A DNA stretch of 64,000 bases from Mesorhizobium jarvisii (GTDB taxonomy: Bacteria > Pseudomonadota > Alphaproteobacteria > Rhizobiales > Rhizobiaceae). The notes beneath the pieces were generated by a model that saw only the letters and a list, made by a program, of their open reading frames with translations, did no database searches and was not told the origin of the DNA. This document shows positions 23,965 through 32,201 of this stretch, one piece after another; the first letter of the stretch is position 1; each line of letters starts with the position of its first letter. Made by a program: the position numbers and the translations under genes. Location of the stretch: positions 46,709-110,708 of the forward strand of contig NZ_QZXA01000016.1 of NCBI RefSeq assembly GCF_003601985.1, in the 5' to 3' direction.

Positions 23965-24451
23965 CGCCGACGCCATTTCCTCGCCCCCGCAAAGCGGGGG
24001 GTCCGAAGGACGGGCGAGACCCGTGGCTCGCCCCGGCAAGGTGGCCGCGAAGCGGTCGGAGAGGGGGCAGCGCGGCGCTCGCCGGTTCCCTCTGAATTCA
24101 TTGAGGCCGAGCCATTCCCCCGCTCCGTCTCGGGCTTCGCCCGAGCCACCTCTCCCCCACATTCGTGGGGGCGAGGAACCCAGATTCTGCGAGGCCAGCG
24201 CAGCCCCGCACCCTCACGCCGCCGTCTGCGCGAGGCAGCGGATGACCAGAGCGAGGGGAGGCCGGCGCCGCATCTGGAGAGTAAGCGATGGGCACCGGCC
24301 CGGGCGGATCGACAGGTCCGCCGCGAAGGAACGGTAGCGAGTCCGGGCACCGCATGGCATTGGTGCGATCGCGCAGGGTGCCAGCGGCACGTCATGGGCC
24401 CTTGATTCGGATGGCCGAGCGGCGCACCAGGAATCGCGGTCCCGGCCCTTG
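23965..24451. other. Convergent intergenic region with dispersed repeat
   Basis: 487 bases between the convergent ends of minE and the ABC exporter. The left half is the palindromic repeat at 23977-24178. The right half (24190-24451) holds no convincing gene: frames on both strands are Arg/Pro-rich and lack ribosome sites. The window's clearest homologue of this repeat is at 58339-58506. Confidence 0.55.
23977..24178. repeat. Dispersed palindromic repeat, copy 1
   Basis: The outer arms TTCCTCGCCCCCGCAAAGCG (from 23977) and the reverse complement ending GTGGGGGCGAGGAA (to 24178) form a 24-base imperfect stem. Inside are GGTGGCCGCGAAGCGGTCGG (24040) and CTCGGGCTTCGCCCGAGCCA (24129), each a small palindrome. 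The same blocks in the same order occur at 58339-58506, so this is a mobile or dispersed intergenic element of about 170-200 bp. Confidence 0.75.
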
Positions 24452-26236
24452 TCAGTCCTGCGGTTCATGCTGGTAGAGCTCGTCCATCGAGAGTGATGCC
24501 AGGGCGCCGAAGGGGGCCTGCTTCTTCACCCGGCCGCCGCTCAGGATCACCACGTCGTCGCAGAACGAGATGGTGCTGTAATGGTGGCTGATGACGATGG
24601 TCGTGCGCCGTCCCGCTCTCGACTTCAGCGTCTCGACGATGGCCGCTTCCGACAGTCCGTCGACCGCATTGGTGGCTTCGTCGAGGATGAGCAGATCGGG
24701 GTCGCGCACCAGCGCCCTGGCCAGTGCGATCCGCTGCCTCTGTCCCGCCGACAGATTGACGCCCCTGTAGCCGACCAGCGTCTCGTAGCCCTGGGGCAGC
24801 CGCTCGATGAATTCATGCGCCTCGGCCAGCCTCGCGGCGCGCTCGGCGTCTGCGAGCGTCGCCGCGTCCTGCCCGTAGCTTATGTTCTCGAAGATCGTGC
24901 CGTCGACCAGCTCCAGCTCCTGGCTGGCCAGCGCGATGTGGCGCCGCCACTGGTTGGCGTCGATGCGGTCCAGTGGCGATCCATCGACGAGGATCCTGCC
25001 CGTGTCCGGTTCCACGAAGCGGCACAGAAGATTGACGATCGTCGTCTTGCCGGCGCCGGAGCGGCCGATCAGCGCCGTCGAGCGGCCACTGTTGATTTCG
25101 AACGTCGCCGCATGCAGCACCACTTCACGCTGGTCCGTGCCGGAATAGGTGAATGTCACGTCATCGAACTTGATGCCCCGGCGCAAACCGTGGAACGGCC
25201 CGTCGCCTTGCGGCGGCTTGGGCTTGCCCGTGGGATCCAGCATCCATGTCACCTCTTCCAGCGATCCGCTCAGGCCCTGCAGCTGGCTCCACGATCCCTG
25301 CAGGGCCCGCATATGCGGCTGCAGCCTGTAGAGCAGGATGACGAAGGCGATGATCAGCGGGAAACTCACCTGCGCCAGCCAGGCGCCGATCACCACCGCC
25401 AGGAACAGCATGGCGTGGAGAACCTCCGTCAGCGGCGGCAATGCGCCCTGGCGGACCTGCAGGACGAAGGAGGCGCGGCGAACCGCATCGGACGCGGTGT
25501 CGAAGATCGCCTTCTCCCGGCCCTCCTGGCCGAAGATGCGGATCAGCCGCCCGGCATGCACCAGATGCAGCATCTGCGAGGCGAGATGGCTGTTGCGCGA
25601 AGCGACGCTGCGGCTGGGCTCCTTCAGATTGGCCGAGAGGATGGCGTGCGCGATCTGGACGAGCGCCAGTCCGAACGTGACCAGCAGCGTCATGCGCCAG
25701 GACAACAGCAGCAGGAAGGCCAGGAGGATGATGGCGGCCGATGCGCTGACGATCGACGACAGCATGATCTGGATGGCATCGGACGCCCGCCAGGATTCGT
25801 TTGAGATGATGTTGAGCAGCCGTCCGGGGCTCTGCCGCAGGAAGAAGGGATAGCCGACCCGCAGCAGCTGCTCCGACAGTGCGCTGCGGATCGAATGGCT
25901 GGCCTTGCCGGAGATGAAGGTCGTCAGCAGCGTGTTGGCGAAGCCGAAGATGTTCTTCAGGACGATCGAGCCGAGGATGGCGGCCGAAATGACGACGAGC
26001 CGGTCGCGATCGCTGAAGCCCGATCCGACTTGCTGGAGAACAGCGGAGAAGCCCGCCATTCCCGTCGCATCGCCATGTCCCATGATGATGCCCAGCAGGG
26101 GGATGATCAGGCCGATGCCGAACCCTTCGAGGGCAGCGCCGACCAGGCCGAGGACGACCACGGCCGGAACCAGGCGCAGTTGCCGCGTCCCGAAGGCGCG
26201 GAACAGCATCGGCAGGCTAGGCGGGAGCAATGGCAT
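24452..26236 (-). CDS. ABC exporter, fused permease and ATP-binding domains
   Basis: A 594-residue type IV (MsbA-like) half-transporter. The membrane domain (1-330) has segments at about 20-55, 80-105, 160-200 and 275-305. The nucleotide-binding domain shows Walker A GRSGAGKTT (391-399), signature LSAGQRQR (495-502), Walker B LLILDEATNAVD (515-526) and the switch histidine in VISHHYSTI. It is the last gene of the glycan operon, overlapping the preceding glycosyltransferase by one base (TGATG). It likely flips or exports a lipid-linked or oligosaccharide product made by the upstream enzymes. The substrate is unproven. Confidence 0.9.
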   Translation of the reverse strand: MPLLPPSLPMLFRAFGTRQLRLVPAVVVLGLVGAALEGFGIGLIIPLLGIIMGHGDATGMAGFSAVLQQVGSGFSDRDRLVVISAAILGSIVLKNIFGFANTLLTTFISGKASHSIRSALSEQLLRVGYPFFLRQSPGRLLNIISNESWRASDAIQIMLSSIVSASAAIILLAFLLLLSWRMTLLVTFGLALVQIAHAILSANLKEPSRSVASRNSHLASQMLHLVHAGRLIRIFGQEGREKAIFDTASDAVRRASFVLQVRQGALPPLTEVLHAMLFLAVVIGAWLAQVSFPLIIAFVILLYRLQPHMRALQGSWSQLQGLSGSLEEVTWMLDPTGKPKPPQGDGPFHGLRRGIKFDDVTFTYSGTDQREVVLHAATFEINSGRSTALIGRSGAGKTTIVNLLCRFVEPDTGRILVDGSPLDRIDANQWRRHIALASQELELVDGTIFENISYGQDAATLADAERAARLAEAHEFIERLPQGYETLVGYRGVNLSAGQRQRIALARALVRDPDLLILDEATNAVDGLSEAAIVETLKSRAGRRTTIVISHHYSTISFCDDVVILSGGRVKKQAPFGALASLSMDELYQHEPQD

Positions 26237-27261
26237 CAGGCCTCGGCATTGGCTTGTTGGTCCTGCCGCACCGGCTCGGCCTGCGGTCGTCTCGCCAGCA
26301 GTGCGTATCTGGCCGCGCCGAGCACATTCATGCCGACGATCGGCCAGTGCGACAGATCGAGTTCGCGATCGAAGGCGGGCCCGCCCGCCAATTCCCGCAA
26401 GGCGCCTCTTGCGGCCCAGTAGAAATGGCGAAGCAGCCAGGGCGCATGGCGGGCATGTTTCAGGCAGAGCCCGCCATTGCCCAGGCTGTAGTCGCGGTGG
26501 AGCTTTTCGATGGCTTTGCGATCGCGCCGGCCATGGTGGTGGAATATCGTCATGTCAGGCACATACTCGACCGGGATGCCGAGCAGCACCGCCCGCACGA
26601 GGTAGTCGGTATCCTCCGCCGACCGCAATGGCCCGCCCGCGCCGAAGCGCTCGTCGAAATCGCCGATGCGGGCCGCGACGTCGCGGTGCATGGTCATGTT
26701 GCAGCCCAACACGAAGCCGCCGGGATGAATATCGGGCGTCAGCCGCTCGCGCACCCGCGATCGCTTGATCGTGAAAGGCAGGTCCCTGGGATCGCCAAGC
26801 TCGACACGGCCTCCCCGGATGAGCCCCTGTTCCCCGGAAGAATAATGTCGCTCCAGATCGCGCAGATAGTCGCAATGCACGGCGCAATCATCATCGACGA
26901 AGACCAGCACGCGCCCCCTGGCGCGCCTCAACCCGGCGTTACGGGCCGCCGCCAGCCCGGGGCGTGGCTCGTTAACGGGCGTGAATGGAATGTCCGACTT
27001 GGCGGCGATGCTGGCCAGCCGTTCCGCCGTGCGGTCGCTCGAGCCATTGTCGACGACCACGAGCTCGGCCGCGAAGCCGGCATGCGCACGGCACGCGGCC
27101 TGCACCGACTTGATGCAAGCCTCGAGCACCGCGACGCGGTTGCGCGTACAGATGATGAAGCTGACTTCCGGCGCCGATCGGTCCGGGCGCGGGCCGGCCG
27201 GGGCGCCGCCCAGCGCGGTCGATCGCTCGCGCCGCAGAGGCTGGTGGGCTTTGATCGTCAT
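26236..27261 (-). CDS. Family 2 glycosyltransferase
   Basis: A 341-residue GT-A enzyme. EVSFIICTRNRVAVLEACIK begins the fold, VVDNGSSDRTAE binds the nucleotide, VLVFVDDDCAV is the DxD metal motif and SAEDTDYLVRAVL supplies the catalytic ED. The C-terminal 60 residues contain a hydrophobic stretch (WPIVGMNVLGAARYALLA), which may place it at the membrane. It transfers a sugar from an NDP-sugar to a growing surface glycan. It starts 4 bases after the stop of the second GT2 gene and is coupled to the ABC exporter. Confidence 0.9.
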   Translation of the reverse strand: MTIKAHQPLRRERSTALGGAPAGPRPDRSAPEVSFIICTRNRVAVLEACIKSVQAACRAHAGFAAELVVVDNGSSDRTAERLASIAAKSDIPFTPVNEPRPGLAAARNAGLRRARGRVLVFVDDDCAVHCDYLRDLERHYSSGEQGLIRGGRVELGDPRDLPFTIKRSRVRERLTPDIHPGGFVLGCNMTMHRDVAARIGDFDERFGAGGPLRSAEDTDYLVRAVLLGIPVEYVPDMTIFHHHGRRDRKAIEKLHRDYSLGNGGLCLKHARHAPWLLRHFYWAARGALRELAGGPAFDRELDLSHWPIVGMNVLGAARYALLARRPQAEPVRQDQQANAEA

Positions 27262-27265
27262 TCCT

Positions 27266-28372
27266 CTAGCCCACCTGATGAGATGCCAGAACCGCCGCGG
27301 CGGGCGCGGATTTGAAGAAATATTCCACGGCGTCCGCTTGCTTGCCGGCCGACAGCGAGGCGAGGCTCAGCCAGGGTGCCAAGGCGCCCGGCCGCAGCGC
27401 ATATTTCTCGCGCCGCCGGATGGCGTTCCACTTCGCGGTCCGCGTCAGCAATTCATGCGTCAGGGGCGGCTGCCTTTCGTCGGTCACGAGCTGGTAGAGG
27501 AAATAGAACAGGTTGAGAGCGCCGGCCTCGAAGCTCGGCCGCGTCTCGGCCGGCAGGGAGCGGATCTGCTGCTCCAGCGCGACGATGAAGTCGGCCGCAC
27601 GGGTGACCGTGTCGAAGCTGACCGCTTCGCCGATGTCGCGCAGGTCCCACGTGGCTTCCGCGAGGCCCTCGCGCTCGAGGTTCTCGGCCACGATGCGCAA
27701 ATGCGTCCTGCGCATCTCCTTGCTGTGCCGGCTGGTCACGCTTGCCTGATGGACGCGGTAGACGACAAGGTTCTCGGGCATCATGGCCGCCGGGTAGCGA
27801 GCGGCCAGCCGCCTGAAGAGATCGAAATCCTCGGCGTGCCTGTAGGTCGGGTCGTAGTGGAGAGCGGCGTCTTCGACGACCTTCCTGTTGTAGACGACCG
27901 TCGGGTGCATGAAGATGGTGAAGAACATCGCCAATATGGGCATGCGGCCGAACCGGAACACCGGATCGGGCTTGCCCCTGGCGATGCGGCCGCGGATCAA
28001 CATGTCGACGCCGGCGCCGCAAAAGCCCAGCTCGGGCCGCTGCTCGAACAGCGCCACCTGGCGCGACAGGCGCCAGGGATAGGCGACGTCGTCGGCGTCC
28101 ATCCGCGCGACCAGCTCGCCGCTGGCGACCGCCAGCCCTTCGTTGAGCGTCGCGACGAGGCCGCGGTTTTCGCGCGAGATGATCGAGACGCGGCTGTCGG
28201 CCTGCCGGTATCGCTCGAGGATCTCGAGCGAATTGTCGCTCGAGCCGTCGTCGATCGCGACGACCTCCAGGCGGCGGTAGTCCTGCCGCAGGATGCTTCC
28301 AAGTGCTGCGGCAAGGTAGGGGCCGGCATTGTAGACCGGCAGCAGGACGGAAACGAGCGGCGCGGCGGTCAT
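27266..28372 (-). CDS. Family 2 glycosyltransferase
   Basis: A 368-residue GT2 enzyme. LVSVLLPVYNAGPYLAAALG and VVAIDDGSSDNSLEIL form the nucleotide-binding fold; ELVARMDADDVAYPWRLSRQ carries the DxD motif; YRHAEDFDLFRRLAARY carries the catalytic ED. The last 150 residues are helical and may bind the acceptor. It overlaps the upstream acyltransferase stop by 4 bases (ATGA). Two different GT2 enzymes in one operon suggest a disaccharide or longer unit; no polymerase or flippase of the Wzx/Wzy type is present. Confidence 0.9.
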   Translation of the reverse strand: MTAAPLVSVLLPVYNAGPYLAAALGSILRQDYRRLEVVAIDDGSSDNSLEILERYRQADSRVSIISRENRGLVATLNEGLAVASGELVARMDADDVAYPWRLSRQVALFEQRPELGFCGAGVDMLIRGRIARGKPDPVFRFGRMPILAMFFTIFMHPTVVYNRKVVEDAALHYDPTYRHAEDFDLFRRLAARYPAAMMPENLVVYRVHQASVTSRHSKEMRRTHLRIVAENLEREGLAEATWDLRDIGEAVSFDTVTRAADFIVALEQQIRSLPAETRPSFEAGALNLFYFLYQLVTDERQPPLTHELLTRTAKWNAIRRREKYALRPGALAPWLSLASLSAGKQADAVEYFFKSAPAAAVLASHQVG

Positions 28373-29541
28373 GGTCTTGCATCCGTCCGCGGGAGGTCGA
28401 GAGATGGCGCGCGGCCGTCGGGCGATCCGCCGGGATAGGCCTCCACCGGCCTCGCAAACCAGCCGGCACGGCCTGCCTGGGCTCGCCGGACATAGGGGAA
28501 GTGGCGCTTGAGGCTGTTGAGCGGCCTTTCGAAAACCAGCCAGGAAATCGCGGCCACGACAATCGTGGCAATGCTTGCAACCAGGAACCGTCCTGACCCT
28601 TGCTCCGAGACATTAAGTGGAATCCAGGGCTGCGACTTGACGGCGAGCGACAGCAATATCGGATGATAGAGATAGACGCCGTAGCTGATACGGCCGAGGG
28701 CCAGCAGCGGCGGCAGCTCCGCAAACCTGCCGGGGATGCCGCCAAGGCCGCGCGAACAGGCGGCGACCATGGCCATCAGCGGCACCAGGGGCAGGACTTG
28801 CAGCAGCAGCCAGCGGGCCCACTCCAGCGTCGGATCGGGAGGTGCCGGGACAAACCACTCGATCATCAGGAACGCGGCCGCGAAGGCAGGCCAGCCCAGC
28901 CGCATCCATTGCGGCAAGCCGGCGCCCCTCGACCGCCAGCAGGCAAGCAGCGCGCCCGACGCCAGCGCGTCCATGGATGCCGGCGGCAGCAGGTCGCGCG
29001 CCAGCGCCGGAGTGGCGGTGACCGGCCAGTAGAAGCGATAGGCCAAGGACAGCGCGATGACGCCGATGCAGATCTGTTCGAAGCGCCGGTATGGGGCCAG
29101 CAGGACCACAAGCGGCCAGGCAATATAGAACTGCTCCTCGATGCTCAGGCTCCAGAAATGGCAGAGAACCCAGGGGTTCCAGTCATTGCGCAGCGCATAC
29201 CAGAAATTCGACAGGTAAAGCGCATGCCAGACCAGCGATCCCCTGGACTGCTCCAGATCGAACAGCCAGACGAAACCCAGCACGGCAAAATAGGGAGGGA
29301 ATATCCGCAGCGCCCGCCTGATGTAGAAGGACCGCAGCGCGGGGCCGGCTTCAAACGCGGCGGCCGAACGCGCTTCCAGGAGCAGGCGGGTGATCAGGAA
29401 GCCGCTCAGAACGAAGAACAGCCGCACGCCGATATGGCCCCAGAACGAAGATCCTCCCGCCGCGTAGAAATGGGAATACATCACCATCGTCACGGCGATG
29501 GCCCTGAGCGCGTCCAGCTGGATGTCGCGGGCGTTTGCCAT
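28369..29541 (-). CDS. Acyltransferase 3 (OatA/ExoZ-like) membrane protein
   Basis: A 390-residue integral membrane acyltransferase. RDIQLDALRAIAVTMVMYSH contains the expected early Arg/Asp and the conserved histidine, HIGVRLFFVLSGFLITRLLL is the family hallmark, and SIEEQFYIAWPLVV is the S-x-E-x-Q-F-Y-x-x-W-P motif. About ten hydrophobic segments follow. It O-acetylates (or acylates) sugars of exported glycans. The start at 29541 is chosen over 29616 because the family N-terminus begins there. It is the first gene of a four-gene overlapping operon with two glycosyltransferases and an exporter. Confidence 0.88.
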   Translation of the reverse strand: MANARDIQLDALRAIAVTMVMYSHFYAAGGSSFWGHIGVRLFFVLSGFLITRLLLEARSAAAFEAGPALRSFYIRRALRIFPPYFAVLGFVWLFDLEQSRGSLVWHALYLSNFWYALRNDWNPWVLCHFWSLSIEEQFYIAWPLVVLLAPYRRFEQICIGVIALSLAYRFYWPVTATPALARDLLPPASMDALASGALLACWRSRGAGLPQWMRLGWPAFAAAFLMIEWFVPAPPDPTLEWARWLLLQVLPLVPLMAMVAACSRGLGGIPGRFAELPPLLALGRISYGVYLYHPILLSLAVKSQPWIPLNVSEQGSGRFLVASIATIVVAAISWLVFERPLNSLKRHFPYVRRAQAGRAGWFARPVEAYPGGSPDGRAPSLDLPRTDARP

Positions 29542-30327
29542 CAGCGGCTTCCACGGGGGGCCGGATGTCCGCGATGAGGCTGGCAGAGTGCCGTTTCGAG
29601 CGGCAGACCAATGCACGCGAAATTCGCCGGGGCGCCATCAAACCCGCGCTGTGCGAGCCTGCCTGGGTCGATCTCGCAATCGACGGACGGACGGCTCAAG
29701 TCGGTCAACCCGGCGGAATCCTTCACGGCGTATGTCCAGTCGCAAAACGAGTCCCCCGGCGGATGGTTCGGTCACCGCATTGTGCAGCGCAACACAAAAA
29801 ATTTAGCGACCTGAAATACTTATGTGAGCAAGGCCAAAAATTGGCAAAAATCCGCAATTGTTTCGGATTCTGGAAATTCCCCATAGCTTTTCAACTTTTT
29901 GGTTGGAGTTGTATCGGCTTGCTCGCCTTAGTTGATCAGAAACATTTCTGCTCGAGCAGATAGGAAGCATCGGAATTTTCGTTAAAAAAACCTCGAGATT
30001 TAAGAATCTACATTTTACCTATTTTGGTTCATTCGGAATCATCCGGCGAATGAACTGGAATCGTTAGCTTTTTGCGATGCAGCATAGTAGCCTTCTTTCG
30101 TTGGCTTACCACGCGGCTTGCTTCCCTCAAAAGCAGGCATCCGGCCAAGCTGCAGGTTGCTGGAAAGGCCTTTCATACGGCAAAACCATGGCTCGCCAGC
30201 GCCTCACAGCGCCGCGAGGTGACCTCCAACTTGCGATATATGTTTTTGATACGGCGCACGGCGTCGTGAACAAAATGTGTAACCAAAATCGGGGGCCGTC
30301 CGTTTATGATGCGACGGAGGCCATGCG
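29542..30327. promoter_or_regulatory. Long AT-rich intergenic region upstream of the glycan operon
   Basis: 786 bases between divergent genes with no supported gene. From about 29795 to 30070 the sequence is markedly AT-rich (for example AATTGTTTCGGATTCTGG, CGTTAAAAAAACC, AGAATCTACATTTTACC), unlike the rest of the window. Short frames here have poor codon use and no ribosome site. The region could hold promoters and operators for the surface-glycan operon, a small RNA, or a remnant of transferred DNA. I cannot decide between them from sequence alone. Confidence 0.5.
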
Positions 30328-31014
30328 ATGTCGCGCACCTACGATCTTGCATCCGATGTTATCCGGCGTGTCTATGAAAGGCGCATAGACGCGCCGGCGA
30401 TTCTCGATACCGCCAGCGAATTTCCCAACGCGGCGAAGTTCACCGGCGCCTGGCGCGACATCCGTGATGAAGCGCTTGGCGTGCGTCTGGGCAAGGTCCC
30501 GCGCTTCCACGACATCATGCCGGAGCAGGCCGATATCTCGGCCAATGACGGGCGCGACTGGCGCATGTTCGTGCTCAAGGCCTATGACATGGCGGTGCCG
30601 GAGAACCTGGCGCGCATGCCGGTTCTCAGCCGCTTGCTTGCCGAATGCCCGGAAGTCAAATCGGCGGCTATCTCGTTCCTGGCGCCGCGCAAGCACATAC
30701 CCAGCCATCGCGGGCCGTTCCGCGGCATCATGCGGTTTCACCTAGGCCTGGTCATCCCGCGCCAGGCCGATGGCCGCCCGGCAACCATCATGATGATCGA
30801 CCATCAGGAAGAACGGATCACCGACGGCGAAGGCATGTTGTGGGACGACACCTATCCGCACGAGGTGATCAACAACGCCGATGAAGCGCGCATCGCCCTG
30901 CTGCTGGATGTCTGGCGTCCGGGCATGCCCTGGGACATGGAAATACTGTCCCGGATGATCGTGCGCGGCGTGCAGGCGGGCATGCGCCGCCGGGGCGTGT
31001 CGTTCAGCGGCTGA
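30328..31014 (+). CDS. Aspartyl/asparaginyl beta-hydroxylase-domain protein
   Basis: A 228-residue Fe(II)/2-oxoglutarate-dependent oxygenase of the AspH family. KHIPSHRGPFRGIMRFHLGL holds the first iron histidine and the substrate-side residues. GEGMLWDDTYPHEVINNADE then ARIALLLDVWRP holds the second histidine and the 2-oxoglutarate arginine. Bacterial relatives include LpxO, which hydroxylates lipid A secondary acyl chains, so a membrane-lipid or peptide substrate is possible. No N-terminal membrane helix is visible, unlike LpxO. CGGAGG lies 7 bases before the ATG at 30328. Confidence 0.85.
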   Translation: MSRTYDLASDVIRRVYERRIDAPAILDTASEFPNAAKFTGAWRDIRDEALGVRLGKVPRFHDIMPEQADISANDGRDWRMFVLKAYDMAVPENLARMPVLSRLLAECPEVKSAAISFLAPRKHIPSHRGPFRGIMRFHLGLVIPRQADGRPATIMMIDHQEERITDGEGMLWDDTYPHEVINNADEARIALLLDVWRPGMPWDMEILSRMIVRGVQAGMRRRGVSFSG

Positions 31015-31109
31015 ATCGGCGAGGGCGCCAGCGCGCCCGCACTGTCTTGACCCTATCAAGCCGCCTTCACTGCCTCAGGACAGGCAAGCCGGTTCGGCCT
31101 ATCCCGATA

Positions 31110-31134
31110 CTGCCGCGTCTGCATATCGCGGCAG
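31110..31134. terminator. Hairpin between the AspH-like and EamA genes
   Basis: CTGCCGCG (31110-31117) and CGCGGCAG (31127-31134) form a perfect 8-bp stem with a 9-base loop, about 95 bases after the hydroxylase stop and 16 before the EamA start. No T-run follows; it could end the upstream transcript or influence the EamA leader. Confidence 0.4.
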
Positions 31135-31150
31135 GGAAGGACAAACCAAA

Positions 31151-32032
31151 GTGACATCGATGCCGGTTGCCAGTCGCGAAGCGGCGCCCTTGCCCGTCGC
31201 GGCGCTGATGGGGGCCATGGTGTCGATCCAGATCGGCGCCACCTTCGCCAAAACCCTGTTCCCGCAGATCGGTGCACAAGGCACGACGACGCTGCGGCTG
31301 GTCATCGGCGCGCTGATGCTGATCGCGGTGCTGCGGCCCTGGCAGATGCGGCCGACGCGCGCCACCTTGCCGTGGCTGGTCGCCTATGGCGTGACGCTCT
31401 GCGCGCTCAACCTGCTGTTCTATGCAGCCCTTGCCAGGATCCCGCTCGGCGTCGCCGTGGCGCTGGAATTTTCCGGGCCGCTGCTGGTGGCGACGCTGAC
31501 CTCGCGGCGCGCCAGCGACTTCGCCTGGATCGCGCTTGCCCTGGCCGGCATCATCCTGTTGTCGCCCTTCATCCACTCCTTGCAGCCGCTCGATCCGACC
31601 GGGGTGATGCTGGCGCTGGCGGCCGGCGGCTTCTGGGCGCTCTATATCGTGCTGGCGCAGAAAGCGGGTGCGGAGCTTGGCACCCGCACCACCGCCTATG
31701 GGATGGCGATCGCCGCCGTGCTGGTGCTGCCCTTCGGCGTGGCGCAGGCGGGAATGGGGCTGCTGGCGCCGTCGATCCTGGTCAGCGCGCTGCTCGTCGG
31801 CCTGTTTTCCAGCGCGCTGCCATTCTTCCTGGAGATGGTGGCGCTGACCCGCATGCCGGCCCGCATCTACGGCACGCTGACGTGCCTGGAGCCGGGACTC
31901 GGCGCGCTGGCCGGCTTCCTGTTCCTGCACGAAAGCCTGACCCCGCCGCAACTGGCCGGCATCGCCGCCGTCATTGTCGCTGCCGCCGGGACGGCGCTGA
32001 CCTCGAAGCCGCCGGTGCCGTCGCCGGAATAA
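31151..32032 (+). CDS. EamA-family exporter, RhtA-like
   Basis: A 293-residue membrane protein with ten hydrophobic segments and two EamA halves, the second starting near FWALYIVLAQKAGAELGTRT. ATFAKTLFPQIGAQGTTTLR and RMPARIYGTLTCLEPGLGAL are typical of RhtA (threonine/homoserine exporter). It probably exports an amino acid or related metabolite across the inner membrane. The start is GTG at 31151 with GGAAGGA about 9 bases upstream; an ATG three codons later is possible. Upstream is a short hairpin. Confidence 0.88.
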   Translation: MTSMPVASREAAPLPVAALMGAMVSIQIGATFAKTLFPQIGAQGTTTLRLVIGALMLIAVLRPWQMRPTRATLPWLVAYGVTLCALNLLFYAALARIPLGVAVALEFSGPLLVATLTSRRASDFAWIALALAGIILLSPFIHSLQPLDPTGVMLALAAGGFWALYIVLAQKAGAELGTRTTAYGMAIAAVLVLPFGVAQAGMGLLAPSILVSALLVGLFSSALPFFLEMVALTRMPARIYGTLTCLEPGLGALAGFLFLHESLTPPQLAGIAAVIVAAAGTALTSKPPVPSPE

Positions 32033-32201
32033 AGGTGGACGCTAGGACCGCCCGGCGACGTCAATTTTGGCGCGAGCCGGCGCCCTGTTGTCGTCAGAAC
32101 TTGACGCTGAGGTTGGAGCCCGGTCGCACAGTCGTCGCAAAATCGCCGCTCTTGCCGGGAATCGTACGGCTGGCAGCTGCGTGGCACGCGGGGGAGAAGC
32201 C

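Noticed and set aside
23977..24178. Reading the repeat as a small gene on either strand
   Set aside because: The frames are mirror-image products of palindromes and recur in the noncoding spacer at 58 kb.
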